Assembly: GCF_021531895.1 (NCBI RefSeq)
Contig: NZ_JAFBIX010000014.1
Coordinates: forward strand, 1-64,000
Direction of reading: 5' to 3'
DNA from: Faecalicatena contorta
GTDB lineage: Bacteria; Bacillota; Clostridia; Lachnospirales; Lachnospiraceae
Length of the DNA: 64,000 nt
The notes under the pieces were generated by a model. That model was not told the DNA's origin and made no database searches. It worked only from the letters and a program-made list of their open reading frames with translations. A program made the position numbers and the translations under genes. The first letter of the stretch is position 1, and every line of letters begins with the position of its first letter. Positions 25,962 to 36,308 of this stretch are shown here, in pieces.

Positions 25962-28900
25962 ATGAAATTTAAAAGAAAAACAATGAGAATTGTATCAGGT
26001 ATGCTGACAGCTATTACACTGTTTACCAATGCCCTTTCTCCGGTAATTGCTTATGCTGCTCCCGCAGATGAAGCTGACAGTAGAATCCCTTATTACGAGG
26101 AAATTAAAGATCAGCTGGATCAGGATGAAGTGGTAACTGCCAGAGATATCGAAGTAACGGTTGGGTCTGGATTCGATGTAAAAGCAGACTTTTCCGGAAT
26201 TGAGATTCCGGACAGTGAAAAAGCCAAAGTGAAGCTCATGGCAGCCCAGAATGATGAAGGGAAAGAGTTTTCTACGGATCATGCAGATATCTATAAAACG
26301 GTATATTCTGTTGAACCCCAGAAAACAGATCATCCGGTGTATCAGATCAGCAGAAACATTACGGTAAAAGATGTTTCAAAAGAAGCTGACACTACTGTGA
26401 ATTCGGATAGTTCTTCAGATCAGGATTCCGGTACCGGGGAAACAGAAGAATCTGAGGATAGTGATGATGAATCGGAAACGGATTCTTCCGAAATGAAACA
26501 GCCGGAAACGGATGAAGCGGTAAATGTATCAGAAGCTGAGACAGAAACAGAGGTTACCGGGAAAGAAATCACCGAGGAAGAATTTGATGCAGAGATCGAA
26601 TCAACGGAAAATCAGGAGACGGTTGATCCGGAAACCGGTACTACTCTTTCAGAAGTTATGGAAGAGGCGGTAGATCAGGGAATTGCCTTAAATGAACTGG
26701 AAGCCGGAGAAATGGTCACTTTTGAAATGCCGATGCTTTTAGCGGCTGCAGAAACCGGTAGCCAGTCCGTATCTATTACAAGAGGCAGCTGGTATCATTA
26801 TGCTGATTATGGATTAGGTTCTTACATTACAGCACCATATTATGTGTCCTGGGGTGGAATCAAAGCGACAGCATATTGTGTTCAGCCATCTAAGAATGGA
26901 CCGGATGATGGTACGTACTCTATTACAAAATTATCTGATGGCAAGACTCTGGCAAAGGTTTGTTACTATGGAACAAAAGCCAGTGACGAGAATGGATTCT
27001 TTGATGAAAAACACCCGGATTTCTCTGCTGGTAAGAGATTTATTATCACACACCTTGCGGCAGCATATGCCAACGGATCCAGTGACTGGGATTCCGGTAC
27101 GAACGCAACCGGACGGTCTCTTGCTAAGGAGCTTTATAACTACTGTATCAATATGCCGGATATCCCGGATGTGGATATGAGCTTTTCTGATAGTGATGTG
27201 AACGCTTATGTGGAAGGAAATATCCAGAGAACAAAGACGATTACATTCAAAGCAGATGAATTGCAGACCATTACCTTTAAACTTCCACAGGGAGTAAAGC
27301 TTGTGAATGTGACTACCGGCAAAACCAGTGCGGCAGGTGCGAGTGTTGAAATCTGCGGTGGAACACAGTTCTATCTTACTGCCCCACTATCTCAGGCTGA
27401 GGATGTGGGTGCTTTATTCTCTTCAAAGATGAAAGGAAGCATTGATAAAGAGTATTCTGCCTATAAGATAACAACAGGATCTTCCACACAGGATCTTGCA
27501 CTGGTATTTGGTGAAGGTGTCGGAAATGAAAAGTATGTGGATTTCAAAGTAACATGGACCAAGGAATGTTATATTTCTATCGTGAAAAAAGACAGTGAGA
27601 CATCTAATACTCTGGCCGGTGCGGTTTATGGTATCTATAGCGATGCTGCATGTACACAGCTGATCAAACAGATGCCGGCAACGGATGCCAATGGTGCAGC
27701 AAAAGTTACGATTGAGAAGACACAGGAAGTTGTATATCTGAAAGAAATCTCCGTTCCGACAGGATATACGATTGATGCAAAAGCTTACAATGTAACATTG
27801 AATATTGGAAAAACATCCAATATGAATGTGACCGATAAACGAGTGACAGCAACGATTTCCCTTCATAAGCAGGATGCCGAGACAGGAAATACCCCACAGG
27901 GTGATGCAACGTTGAAAGGTGCTGTTTATGGCTTATTTGCACGTGAGGATATTGTACATCCGGATGGGAAAACAGGTGTCCTTTATAAGAAAGGAACCCA
28001 GATCACATCCCTGACTACAGATAAAAACGGACAGGCTTCGGTTTCCAATTTGTATCTGGGAAAATATTATTTTAAAGAGCTGACTCCTCCGGTTGGATAT
28101 CTGCTGGATCAGGAAGAACATGAGGTAGACTGCTCTTACGAAGGTGCAAATGTACCAGTTGTAGAAAGAAAAGCAATTTCCAAAGAAGATGTGATCAAAC
28201 AGCCATTTCAGATTATCAAGGCAGCGAATAACGGGAAAACAGATGCCGATCTTTTGAAAGGTATTGGTTTCTCTGCCTGGCTGGCAAGTGATCTGAAAGT
28301 AAAAGCAGATGGGTCTTATGATTTCTCTTCTGCGAATCCAGTTGTTATCACAGCAGATGGAAAAACAGAGATGTTTACAGATGAAAAGGGTTATGCCTGC
28401 TCTATTCCACTTCCGTATGGAACATACGTGGTAAAAGAGACAACCAGTAAACACAACTATGAACCGGTGGATGATTTTATCGTTACAATCAATGAGAATC
28501 ACCCAGACACTCCGCAGGTATGGCGTGTGCTTCTAGATAAGGAATTTGAGGCAAAGCTGAAGATCATCAAGAAAGATGATGAAACAAAGAAGAGTGTGCT
28601 TCTGGCAAATACAGAATTTAAAGTATATGATCTGGATCATCAGAAATATGTCGAGCAGGTTACTACTTATCCTTCTACCAAAGTTCACAAATCATATTTT
28701 ACCGATGCGAATGGATATCTGATCCTTCCGAACAATTTGAAGATCGGAAATTACAGAATCGAAGAAGTGACTGCGCCGGAGGGATATACACAGTCTTCTG
28801 CTTATGTAACGGTATCTGTAGATACTAACACAGCCTATATGATCGATCCGACCAGTAAAGATGCCATTATCGAAGTGGAATATGAGAATCATCCGGTTAA

Positions 28901-31253
28901 GGGAGACCTGACCATTTTCAAACAGGGAGAACTTCTTGCCGGTTATGATCATGATTTCCAGTATGAGCTGTGTGGACTGAAAGGCGTTACATTTGAAGTA
29001 TATGCTGCAGAAGATATTTTTACTGCCGATCATCAGATGGATGAAAATGGAAACCGTACCTTGTATTATGCAAAGGATGCCCTGGTGGCAAAAGTAACTA
29101 CGGATGAAGATGGATATGCGTATGTGAAAGATCTTCCTCTTGGCGAATATTATGTAAAAGAATCCAAGGCACCGGAAGGATTTGTTCACAATGAGAACAG
29201 TGAAAAAGCTGTTTTTGTATATGCAGATCAGAATACCCCGGTTGTATTTGACCAGGTGTCCTTCACCAATGAAAGACAGAAAGTGTCGATTTCTGTCGAG
29301 AAACAGGATGCAGATAATGGAAATGTCGTACCGGGTGCTGTCTTCGGAATCTACAATGCCGAAGATATCATCAATAAAGATGGCCAGGTAATCATAAAAG
29401 CAGATACCCTGCTTCAGGAGATGACTTCCGATGAAGATGGTCAGGCAAAATGTACACTGGATCTGCCTCTCGGACAGTATTATGTGAAAGAGCTTCATGC
29501 TCCTGCCGGTTTTGTTTCTTCTGATGAGATCCTGAGCTTTGATGCTTCTTATCAGGGACAGGACATTCAGACCGTTGAGTTGAAAGCAGTTAAGAAAAAC
29601 GAGCCGACAGTTGTGAAAATCACGAAGTCCGATATCACCACAGGCGAAGAACTGGATGGTGCGTACCTGCAGGTACTTGACCAGAATGGAAATATCATCG
29701 ACAGCTGGGAGTCTTCCAAAGACGAATCCCATGTGATCAAACGTCTGACCGTTGGAGAGACCTATATACTTCGCGAACAATTTGCTCCGTATGGATATCT
29801 TGTTGCAAATGATATCACCTTTACGATTGAAGATACTGCAGAAATCCAGAAAGTGGAAATGAAAGACGAGGTGCCGGTTGCAGAACTAATCCTGAATAAA
29901 AAGGGAGAATTCCTGAATGAGGTGTCTCTTGTAGATCAGATCAAAGGTGTGGTGGAACATATTTTCCATTATATTACCGGCAGCCTGACCGATGTTACTT
30001 TCGAAGTATATGCAGAGGAAGATATCAAGGCTGCGGATGGTGTCAGCGAAGATTATTATAAGGCAGATGAGCTGGTGGCAACGATGACGACAGATGAAAC
30101 CGGCATTACAAAACTGAGTAATCTTCCACTGGGCAAATACTATGTCAAAGAAGTGGGAACAGCTCACGGATATGTTTTGGATTCAGAAATCCGTCATGTG
30201 GATCTAAGCTATGTGGATCAGAATACACCGGTTGTAACCTATAATGATGACTGGAAGAATCACCGTCAGAGAGTGATCATTAATCTTGTGAAAAAGGAAA
30301 AAGATCAGGATCGTGTTCTGGAAGGCGGCGTCTTTGGTCTTTATGCCAAAGAGGATATCAAGTCTTCTACCACCGGAAAAGTACTGATTGAGGCAGATGA
30401 GATTATCGAGCTGAAATCAACTGATGCTGAAGGAAAGATCACCTTTATGACAGATCTTCCGATTGATGCTGAATACTATGTAAAAGAGCTATATGCGCCA
30501 GCCGGATTTGTAAATGCAGAGGAAGTACAGGAATTTACTGTTTCCTATGCCGGTGAAAATGAAGATTCTGTTGTTGTCGATCTTACTTTTGAGGATGAAG
30601 CAACGACAGTTGAGATCACGAAGACCGATCTGACTGGTGGAAAGGAAATTCCGGGCTGCAAGCTGAAACTGGTGGATGAGGATGGAAATACCGTTGAAGA
30701 GTGGACTTCCACAGAAGAGGCTCATGTCATCAAAGAACTGGTAGTTGGTAAGAAATATACTCTGGTAGAAACGCAGCCTGCAGATGGATACGTGACAGCA
30801 GAAAGTATAGAGTTTACCGTAGAGAATACTGCTGAGATTCAGAAGCATCAGATGAAGGATGATGTGACAAAAGTGGAAATCTCTAAACAGGATATTGCAG
30901 GGAAGGAACTTCCGGGTGCTAAACTCACAATCCTGGACAAGGATGGAAAGGTTGTGGAAAGCTGGACTTCCACAAAAAAAGCACATCATATTGAAATGCT
31001 TCCGATTGGAAAATACACGCTTCGTGAAGAAACCGCACCGGATGGATATCTGGTTGCCAATGATGTGGAATTTGAAGTGAAGGATACCGGAGAGGTTCAG
31101 CATGTAACAATGGTGGATGAAGCAAAACCGGCTGTTCAGGCTGATACACCGAAAACAGGGGATGAACGCAACATGAAATTGTGGCTGCTCCTGCTCGGTA
31201 TCGGTGCCGGTGGTCTTGGAGTCGCTTTTGGAATCAGAAGAAAGCGTAAATAG
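25962..31253 (+). CDS. Thioester/Cna-B-repeat surface adhesin with sortase signal
   Basis: 1763 residues. Signal peptide at 1-33 (ALSPVIAYAAP); acidic Ser/Glu/Thr-rich stalk at about 135-230; thioester domain around 265-430 with TAYCVQP (Cys about 306), able to bond covalently to a host amine; then about 11 Cna-B/SpaA-like repeats (530-1720), each with a VxKxD-type lysine and a YYVKE..AP.GF/Y glutamate motif that can form isopeptide bonds. The C-terminus has TPKTGDE, a hydrophobic helix and RRKRK, a sorting signal. Likely anchored to the wall, maybe by the sortase at 52066, to promote mating or host attachment. Confidence 0.92.
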   Translation: MKFKRKTMRIVSGMLTAITLFTNALSPVIAYAAPADEADSRIPYYEEIKDQLDQDEVVTARDIEVTVGSGFDVKADFSGIEIPDSEKAKVKLMAAQNDEGKEFSTDHADIYKTVYSVEPQKTDHPVYQISRNITVKDVSKEADTTVNSDSSSDQDSGTGETEESEDSDDESETDSSEMKQPETDEAVNVSEAETETEVTGKEITEEEFDAEIESTENQETVDPETGTTLSEVMEEAVDQGIALNELEAGEMVTFEMPMLLAAAETGSQSVSITRGSWYHYADYGLGSYITAPYYVSWGGIKATAYCVQPSKNGPDDGTYSITKLSDGKTLAKVCYYGTKASDENGFFDEKHPDFSAGKRFIITHLAAAYANGSSDWDSGTNATGRSLAKELYNYCINMPDIPDVDMSFSDSDVNAYVEGNIQRTKTITFKADELQTITFKLPQGVKLVNVTTGKTSAAGASVEICGGTQFYLTAPLSQAEDVGALFSSKMKGSIDKEYSAYKITTGSSTQDLALVFGEGVGNEKYVDFKVTWTKECYISIVKKDSETSNTLAGAVYGIYSDAACTQLIKQMPATDANGAAKVTIEKTQEVVYLKEISVPTGYTIDAKAYNVTLNIGKTSNMNVTDKRVTATISLHKQDAETGNTPQGDATLKGAVYGLFAREDIVHPDGKTGVLYKKGTQITSLTTDKNGQASVSNLYLGKYYFKELTPPVGYLLDQEEHEVDCSYEGANVPVVERKAISKEDVIKQPFQIIKAANNGKTDADLLKGIGFSAWLASDLKVKADGSYDFSSANPVVITADGKTEMFTDEKGYACSIPLPYGTYVVKETTSKHNYEPVDDFIVTINENHPDTPQVWRVLLDKEFEAKLKIIKKDDETKKSVLLANTEFKVYDLDHQKYVEQVTTYPSTKVHKSYFTDANGYLILPNNLKIGNYRIEEVTAPEGYTQSSAYVTVSVDTNTAYMIDPTSKDAIIEVEYENHPVKGDLTIFKQGELLAGYDHDFQYELCGLKGVTFEVYAAEDIFTADHQMDENGNRTLYYAKDALVAKVTTDEDGYAYVKDLPLGEYYVKESKAPEGFVHNENSEKAVFVYADQNTPVVFDQVSFTNERQKVSISVEKQDADNGNVVPGAVFGIYNAEDIINKDGQVIIKADTLLQEMTSDEDGQAKCTLDLPLGQYYVKELHAPAGFVSSDEILSFDASYQGQDIQTVELKAVKKNEPTVVKITKSDITTGEELDGAYLQVLDQNGNIIDSWESSKDESHVIKRLTVGETYILREQFAPYGYLVANDITFTIEDTAEIQKVEMKDEVPVAELILNKKGEFLNEVSLVDQIKGVVEHIFHYITGSLTDVTFEVYAEEDIKAADGVSEDYYKADELVATMTTDETGITKLSNLPLGKYYVKEVGTAHGYVLDSEIRHVDLSYVDQNTPVVTYNDDWKNHRQRVIINLVKKEKDQDRVLEGGVFGLYAKEDIKSSTTGKVLIEADEIIELKSTDAEGKITFMTDLPIDAEYYVKELYAPAGFVNAEEVQEFTVSYAGENEDSVVVDLTFEDEATTVEITKTDLTGGKEIPGCKLKLVDEDGNTVEEWTSTEEAHVIKELVVGKKYTLVETQPADGYVTAESIEFTVENTAEIQKHQMKDDVTKVEISKQDIAGKELPGAKLTILDKDGKVVESWTSTKKAHHIEMLPIGKYTLREETAPDGYLVANDVEFEVKDTGEVQHVTMVDEAKPAVQADTPKTGDERNMKLWLLLLGIGAGGLGVAFGIRRKRK

Positions 31254-31361
31254 TAACTTAGAAACAAAATAATGACGAACCAGAAGCATAAGGGCATTTG
31301 TGGAAATCGGAAAGGAGATCCATGAATGCCCTTAATGCATTTCAGAAAGATGAGGAAAAAC

Positions 31362-31673
31362 ATGGGAAGAAAAGAAACGATATTACCGGGAGCAAAGATT
31401 GATGGAAGAAAGTATCTGGAAGACAAGCCAAAGTCTTGTGACTACTGCTACTGGTGGCAGGGCAAAAACAAAGGTTGTATTCTGCCGGAATGTTATTACC
31501 TGATGCCGGAGGAAAAGAAGGAGCCAAATGATTATGAGGAAGGGAACTGCAGAACCTGCCCTTATGGGAAGCATACACCCTGTATCGGATACTGTATTGC
31601 AAAGCTCCAAAAAGAAATGCGCGGGAAAAAAGGAGGCGGATGCTATGATACCGATGCTGCGAGTGGAAGTTAA
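31362..31673 (+). CDS. Cysteine-rich small protein
   Basis: 103 residues with about ten cysteines, including CDYCYWW, CILPECYY, CRTCPYGKHTPC and CIGYC, which suggests two zinc or Fe-S binding knuckles. The start is chosen at 31362 after GAGGAA; in-frame ATGs at 31326 and 31350 lack good ribosome-binding sites. A competing 26-codon ORF at 31322-31402 has AAAGGAG and overlaps out of frame. Its 3' end overlaps the antirepressor start. Found commonly in this ICE class next to an antirepressor; function unknown. Confidence 0.65.
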   Translation: MGRKETILPGAKIDGRKYLEDKPKSCDYCYWWQGKNKGCILPECYYLMPEEKKEPNDYEEGNCRTCPYGKHTPCIGYCIAKLQKEMRGKKGGGCYDTDAASGS

Positions 31674-32397
31674 AAATGACCGTCCCTTAATCTGTGCCAG
31701 AGAACTGTATGAGGCTCTGGGTATTAAGACACAGTACAGTGTCTGGATCGACCGTATTATTTCCCTTGGTTTTGTGAGTGGTCAGGACTTTTATCCAAAA
31801 ATGAATAAAAGTACCGGTGGCAGATGCAGTGTTGATCATTATATTACAGTGGATATGGCAAAACACATCTGTATGCTCCTTCGAAATGAGAAAGGAAAAC
31901 TGTATCGCCAGTATTTTCTGGAGCTGGAAAAAGCATGGAATCAGCCGGAACAGGTGATGGCAAGAGCATTGCAGCTGGCCAATTCCCAGATTGCAAAGCT
32001 GCAGGAACAATGTACGGAGCTTGGCGACCAGCTGATCAAACATCAGATGCTTCTGGAAGATATGGCACCAAAGGCTGCTTATCTGGATCTGATCATGAAT
32101 TCCCCCTCATCTGTTCTGGTCACACAGATTGCAAAAGATTATGGATACAGCGCGGTTTCATTTAACCGGCTTCTTCATGATTTTAGGATCCAGTATAAAG
32201 TTAATGACCAATGGGTGTTATATGCTGATTATGCCGGGAAGGGTTATGTCCAGAGCAGAACAATCTATATGCATCCAAACCGCACCGGCCCGGTCGTGAG
32301 GATCCAGACAGAATGGACACAGAAAGGCAGAAGATTTTTATATGAGTTTTTAAAAGAACAGGGAATTCTTCCCCTGATTGAGAAGGAAGGTGGATAA
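31645..32397 (+). CDS. Phage-type antirepressor (AntA/AntB N-terminus, KilAC C-terminus)
   Basis: 250 residues. The N-terminal AntA/AntB domain (RPLICARELYEALGIKTQYSVWIDRII, residues ~13-95) and the C-terminal KilA-C type DNA-binding domain (MAPKAAYLDLIMNSPSSVLVTQIAKDYGYSAVSFNRLL, in pieces) are both recognisable. AAGGAGG at 31630-31636 supports the start at 31645; the upstream frame lies in the cysteine-rich gene. Antirepressors bind and inactivate repressors, so it may link ICE induction to transfer gene expression. It is the first gene of the conjugation operon. Confidence 0.85.
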   Translation: MIPMLRVEVKNDRPLICARELYEALGIKTQYSVWIDRIISLGFVSGQDFYPKMNKSTGGRCSVDHYITVDMAKHICMLLRNEKGKLYRQYFLELEKAWNQPEQVMARALQLANSQIAKLQEQCTELGDQLIKHQMLLEDMAPKAAYLDLIMNSPSSVLVTQIAKDYGYSAVSFNRLLHDFRIQYKVNDQWVLYADYAGKGYVQSRTIYMHPNRTGPVVRIQTEWTQKGRRFLYEFLKEQGILPLIEKEGG

Positions 32398-32958
32398 ATG
32401 CAGGAAGAGGTAAATGAGAAGATTATTACGCTCAGTGTACAGGGAGCCAGGATTACTGCTTCTATGGTAAAAGCAGCCATGAGAAAGTTTCTTATGGAGC
32501 TGGAGCGTGAAGGACAGAAATCATCGCAGATCAAACAGGCAGAAAAGCAGGGACAGGCCAGGGAGCGTGGGATTGAAAAAGAAAAGCAAAGACAGGAAAA
32601 GAAAAAGCCCCATGGCAAGCAGACAATCAAGCAGCTGCAGGAACAGGGAGCGCAGCTGACCAATATTCAGATCACAAACCAGAATATCAAATCCTTTGAC
32701 CGGGTTGCCCGTAAATATGGCATTGATTACAGCCTGAAAAGGGACGACAGTGTGACACCACGAAGATATCTGGTGTTCTTTAAGGCGAAGGATGTGGATG
32801 TGATGACAGCTGCATTTAAGGAATATGCAGGAGTTTCCATGAAGAAATCCAAAAAGCCTTCTGTGCGGAAGAAACTGCAGAAGTCTGTGCAGAAGATGAA
32901 CGTTAAACACCGCCAGAGAGAAAAAGTGAAACAGAAAGTGAGGGGACAGCAGCGATGA
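32398..32958 (+). CDS. PcfB family protein (DUF3801)
   Basis: 186 residues. The central block (KSFDRVARKYGIDYSLKRD plus RYLVFFKAKDVDVMTAAFKEY) is the PcfB/DUF3801 signature. In pCF10, PcfB assists the relaxase and the coupling protein PcfC at the cell pole. The N-terminal and C-terminal parts are strongly basic or charged. It begins directly after the previous stop and overlaps virD4 by 4 bases, the normal gene order, so it is translated with the coupling protein. Confidence 0.88.
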   Translation: MQEEVNEKIITLSVQGARITASMVKAAMRKFLMELEREGQKSSQIKQAEKQGQARERGIEKEKQRQEKKKPHGKQTIKQLQEQGAQLTNIQITNQNIKSFDRVARKYGIDYSLKRDDSVTPRRYLVFFKAKDVDVMTAAFKEYAGVSMKKSKKPSVRKKLQKSVQKMNVKHRQREKVKQKVRGQQR

Positions 32959-33980
32959 GTAAAAAGAAACCAAAAGCCAGAAGTCCGGGAAAGTTGGAAA
33001 CAGCAATCCAGCAAAGCTTATCAAAGGTCAGTGTTAAAAAGCTGGTTGCTATGAATATTCCCTATCTCATCGCTTTCTATGTGGTAGAGAAATGTGCATG
33101 GCTTTACCGGCACTGTATCGGCGGAACTGTGGTTCAAAAGCTTGGTGTTATGCTGATGAATCTTCCAGTAGCTTTCCGGTCGTGGATACCAAGCTTCCAC
33201 ATCCGGGATCTTTTAGCCGGTATCATCGGGGCGTTACTTCTCCGCTGTGTTGTGTACATGAAAGGGAAAAATGCAAAAAAGTTCCGGCAGGGCGAAGAAT
33301 ACGGTTCTGCAAGATGGGGAAATGAAAAAGACATTGAACCATTTATTGATCCGGTATTTGAAAATAATATCATCCTGACACAGACGGAGAGGCTGACTAT
33401 GAACAGCCGCCCGAAACTTCCGAAGTATGCAAGAAACAAAAATGTGATCGTCATCGGTGGATCCGGATCCGGTAAAACACGATTCTATGTGAAGCCCAAC
33501 CTCATGCAGATGCCGGATAACGTATCGTATGTGGTCACAGATCCGAAAGGTACCATTATTGTTGAATGCGGCACAATGTTAGTCCGGCATGGATACCGGA
33601 TCAAGGTACTGAATACGATCAATTTCAAAAAGTCCATGCATTACAACCCATTCCATTATATTCGGAGTGAGAAAGACATTTTGAAACTGGTGAATACGAT
33701 CATTGCAAATACGAAAGGAGAAGGTGAAAAAGCAGCTGAGGATTTCTGGATAAAAGCGGAACGTCTTCTGTACACCGCCCTTATTGGATATATCTGGTAT
33801 GAAGCACCGGAGGAAGAACAGAACTTTGCTACTCTTCTGGAATTTATCAATGCCAGTGAAACCAGGGAAGAGGATGAAGAATTTAAAAATGCTGTGGATG
33901 AACTGTTTGAGGAACTGGAAGCGGAGAATCCGGAACATTTTGCAGTACGCCAGTACCGCAAATATAAGCTGGCAGCCGGT
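32955..33980 (+). pseudogene. VirD4/TraG coupling protein, N-terminal part (split)
   Basis: 342 codons of a VirD4-like coupling ATPase: two N-terminal membrane helices (about 35-60 and 88-108) and Walker A GGSGSGKTRFYVKPN (about 167-181). The frame breaks at the codon for Gly342 (LAAG) and runs on into mobile-element DNA until 34244, adding 88 foreign residues. The rest of the protein, with Walker B, begins at 46880. Separately, this half cannot complete the ATPase fold. Joined, the two parts give about 627 residues, the normal length. Confidence 0.92.
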
Positions 33981-33992
33981 GTTATAAGCTTG

Positions 33993-34055
33993 AAGAGACT
34001 TCTTAATCACTATTTTTTAGGAAATTGGAGCTCCAAGATGATTAAAAAGTCTCTT
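33993..34055 (+). repeat. Inverted repeat at left end of element 2
   Basis: AAGAGACTTCTTAATCA (33993-34009) is repeated in inverted form at 34039-34055 with one mismatch, with 29 bases between. It lies 13 bases inside the left junction and is a candidate recombinase binding site. It also could act as a hairpin stopping virD4 mRNA. The stretch 33980-34433 has no gene of its own. Confidence 0.5.
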
Positions 34056-34269
34056 GAGGCTTATTTTTTGCCCAAAATACAAAATTGTACTTTTTTAAAA
34101 ACATTCTCAAAGGATGGCAACATTTTGCCTCGCCAGTCTGGATATAGTGTAAGGAGTTTTTCAAACCGACACAAAAATCCAGAGAAATTTAAAAAAGTTA
34201 CGTTACTACCTTGTAAAACAGCGTCCGAAAGATGGGTTAAGTGAGAGGAACTTTTTTGAAGATCCTTAC

Positions 34270-34402
34270 ACGAACCTTGACAACGGAGCAGCCTGTCTAT
34301 AGTGATACCAGATTTGAATGTGCATCCAGCATGTCTTTTCTGGCAAATACGTCCCGGAAACATCGGAACCCGGTACAGGAACGGATATGGAATGAAAACA
34401 GG
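34270..34402 (+). ncRNA. Duplicated non-coding element, copy 2 (upstream of recombinase)
   Basis: About 133 bases alignable with 25567-25701 (about 70% by eye). It lies immediately before the recombinase gene, ending 31 bases before its start. Copy 1 is upstream of the adhesin. Conserved GGAATGAAAACAGG ends both copies. Confidence 0.45.
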
Positions 34403-34433
34403 CAATGAAAAATGAAAGGAAGGAGGAAAACGG

Positions 34434-36308
34434 ATGCAGGAGAAACTTACCGCATTGTATGAGCGTCTCAGCCATGATGATGACCTTATGGGCGAGAGCA
34501 ACAGTATATCGAACCAGAAGCAGATGCTTTCAGAATATGCAGAATCCCATGGACTTACCCCATATATCCATTTTACGGATGATGGAATATCCGGCACAAG
34601 GTTTGACCGCCCGGGATTTGTCAGCATGATGGATGCCATCAAAGCCGGGCAGATCGGGACGGTGATCATAAAGGATATGAGCCGGTTGGGACGTGATTAT
34701 CTGATGGTCGGTCAGATTCAGGAAATGCTGCGCCAGAAGCAGGTTAGGCTGATCGCTATCAATGATGGTCATGACAGTCTGAATGGGGATGATGATTTTC
34801 TTCCTTTCCGAAACATTATGAATGAGTGGTATGCGAAAGACACGAGCAAAAAGATCCGGTCTACCTTTAAGGCAAAAGGCAATTCCGGGAAGCACGTTGC
34901 AAGCACCACACCATACGGATATCTGAAAGACCCGGAAAATAAGGAACACTGGATCGTGGATGAAGAGGCTGCACAGGTTGTCCGCAGGATTTTTCAGATG
35001 ACAATGGACGGATATGGTCCTTACCAGATCGCAAAGAAGCTGAAAGAAGATCAGGTGGAGATCCCGGCAGTACACATGGCAAGGCATGGGGCAGGATTAT
35101 GGCAGGGAAGAGTGGACGAGATCAAAGACCCCTATGCGTGGGGTTCGTCGACGGTGGCAGGGATCCTGAAAAAGCGGGAATATCTTGGTCACACTGTTAA
35201 TTTCAAGACCAGAAAGCATTTTAAGGACAAAAAGAGCCATTATGTGTCAGAAGATAACTGGACAGTATTTGAGGACACGCAGGAAGCGATCATTGATCAG
35301 GAAACCTTTGATAATGTCCAGAGAATCCGGAAGAATGTCCGCAGATACCCGGACGGATGGGGAGAAGCACATCCACTGACAGGGCTGATGTATTGTGCCG
35401 ATTGCGGGGCAAAAATGTATGTGCACCGGGTAAATAATGGGAAAAGAATCCCACAATATACCTGTTCTGCATATAGCAAGGTTCCGGTTGGAACACTCTG
35501 TCCGACACAGCACAGGATTAATGCGGATATTGTGATGGAGCTGATAAAAGACCTGCTGAAAGCTATCGCAGAATATTCCCATCTGAACCGGGAAGAGTTC
35601 ATTGAGACAGTGAAGACAACACAGAATTCCCAGCAGTCCAGTGAAATCGTGAGGCTGAAAAACAGGATAGCAGAAGCGAAAAAGCGTCTGCAGGAACTGG
35701 AAAAACTGATCTGCCGAATATATGAGGATAATATCCTTGGTAAGCTGCCGGACGAACGTTACGCAGTCCTTGATGGGCAGTATTCCAAAGAACAGAAAGA
35801 ACTGACAGCGGAAATTTCAGAATTGGAAGCAGAGGTAGCCGGATATGAAAATGGCAGACGGTCTGCGGAAAGATTTATTGCACTGGTGGACAAATATCAG
35901 AATTTTGATGAACTGACCACATATATGCTGAATGAGTTCGTGGAAAAGATTCTGGTGCATGAGAGGGACAGGAAAGGAAGCCAGCAGACCACACAGGAGA
36001 TTGAGATTTATTTTAATTTTGTGGGAAGGTATCTTCCACCGCATTTTGGAGAAGTCCAGCTGACAACGGAAGAGGAAGAAGAATTACGAAAGCGAGAAGC
36101 CAGGAAGGACAGGCTGCACCAGAATTATCTGAGGCGGAAGGCAAATGGAAAACAGAAAGAATACGAAGACAAAGTAAAAGAAAAAAGAAAAGCCGAGATC
36201 GAGGCGAAGAAGGAAGCAATCCGGCAGGAAGATATTGCGAAAGGTGTGTTTGTTCCAGTGTCGATGCTTCCGGCTGCAGAACCAAAGAAAGGGGTGGCAA
36301 ATGCATGA
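34434..36308 (+). CDS. Large serine recombinase of element 2
   Basis: 624 residues. Resolvase domain with catalytic Ser in ALYERLSHDD, then DGISGTRFDRPGF and IKDMSRLGRDYLMVG; recombinase domain (TTPYGYLKDPENK); zinc ribbon (CADCGAKMY...CSAYSK); C-terminal coiled coil; and a long charged tail not present in the element 1 enzyme. GGAGG precedes the ATG. It should excise and insert element 2 at virD4. The stop overlaps tnpV by 4 bases. Confidence 0.93.
   Translation: MQEKLTALYERLSHDDDLMGESNSISNQKQMLSEYAESHGLTPYIHFTDDGISGTRFDRPGFVSMMDAIKAGQIGTVIIKDMSRLGRDYLMVGQIQEMLRQKQVRLIAINDGHDSLNGDDDFLPFRNIMNEWYAKDTSKKIRSTFKAKGNSGKHVASTTPYGYLKDPENKEHWIVDEEAAQVVRRIFQMTMDGYGPYQIAKKLKEDQVEIPAVHMARHGAGLWQGRVDEIKDPYAWGSSTVAGILKKREYLGHTVNFKTRKHFKDKKSHYVSEDNWTVFEDTQEAIIDQETFDNVQRIRKNVRRYPDGWGEAHPLTGLMYCADCGAKMYVHRVNNGKRIPQYTCSAYSKVPVGTLCPTQHRINADIVMELIKDLLKAIAEYSHLNREEFIETVKTTQNSQQSSEIVRLKNRIAEAKKRLQELEKLICRIYEDNILGKLPDERYAVLDGQYSKEQKELTAEISELEAEVAGYENGRRSAERFIALVDKYQNFDELTTYMLNEFVEKILVHERDRKGSQQTTQEIEIYFNFVGRYLPPHFGEVQLTTEEEEELRKREARKDRLHQNYLRRKANGKQKEYEDKVKEKRKAEIEAKKEAIRQEDIAKGVFVPVSMLPAAEPKKGVANA

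Noticed and set aside
28692-29780. Long minus-strand ORF inside the adhesin gene
   Set aside because: It is antisense to a strongly coding repeat protein, has no ribosome-binding site and encodes a low-quality Cys/Phe/Ile-rich product: a shadow frame.
33981-34244. 88 extra residues at the end of the split virD4 frame
   Set aside because: They are translated from the element end, contain an inverted repeat and show no protein homology; not a natural C-terminus.
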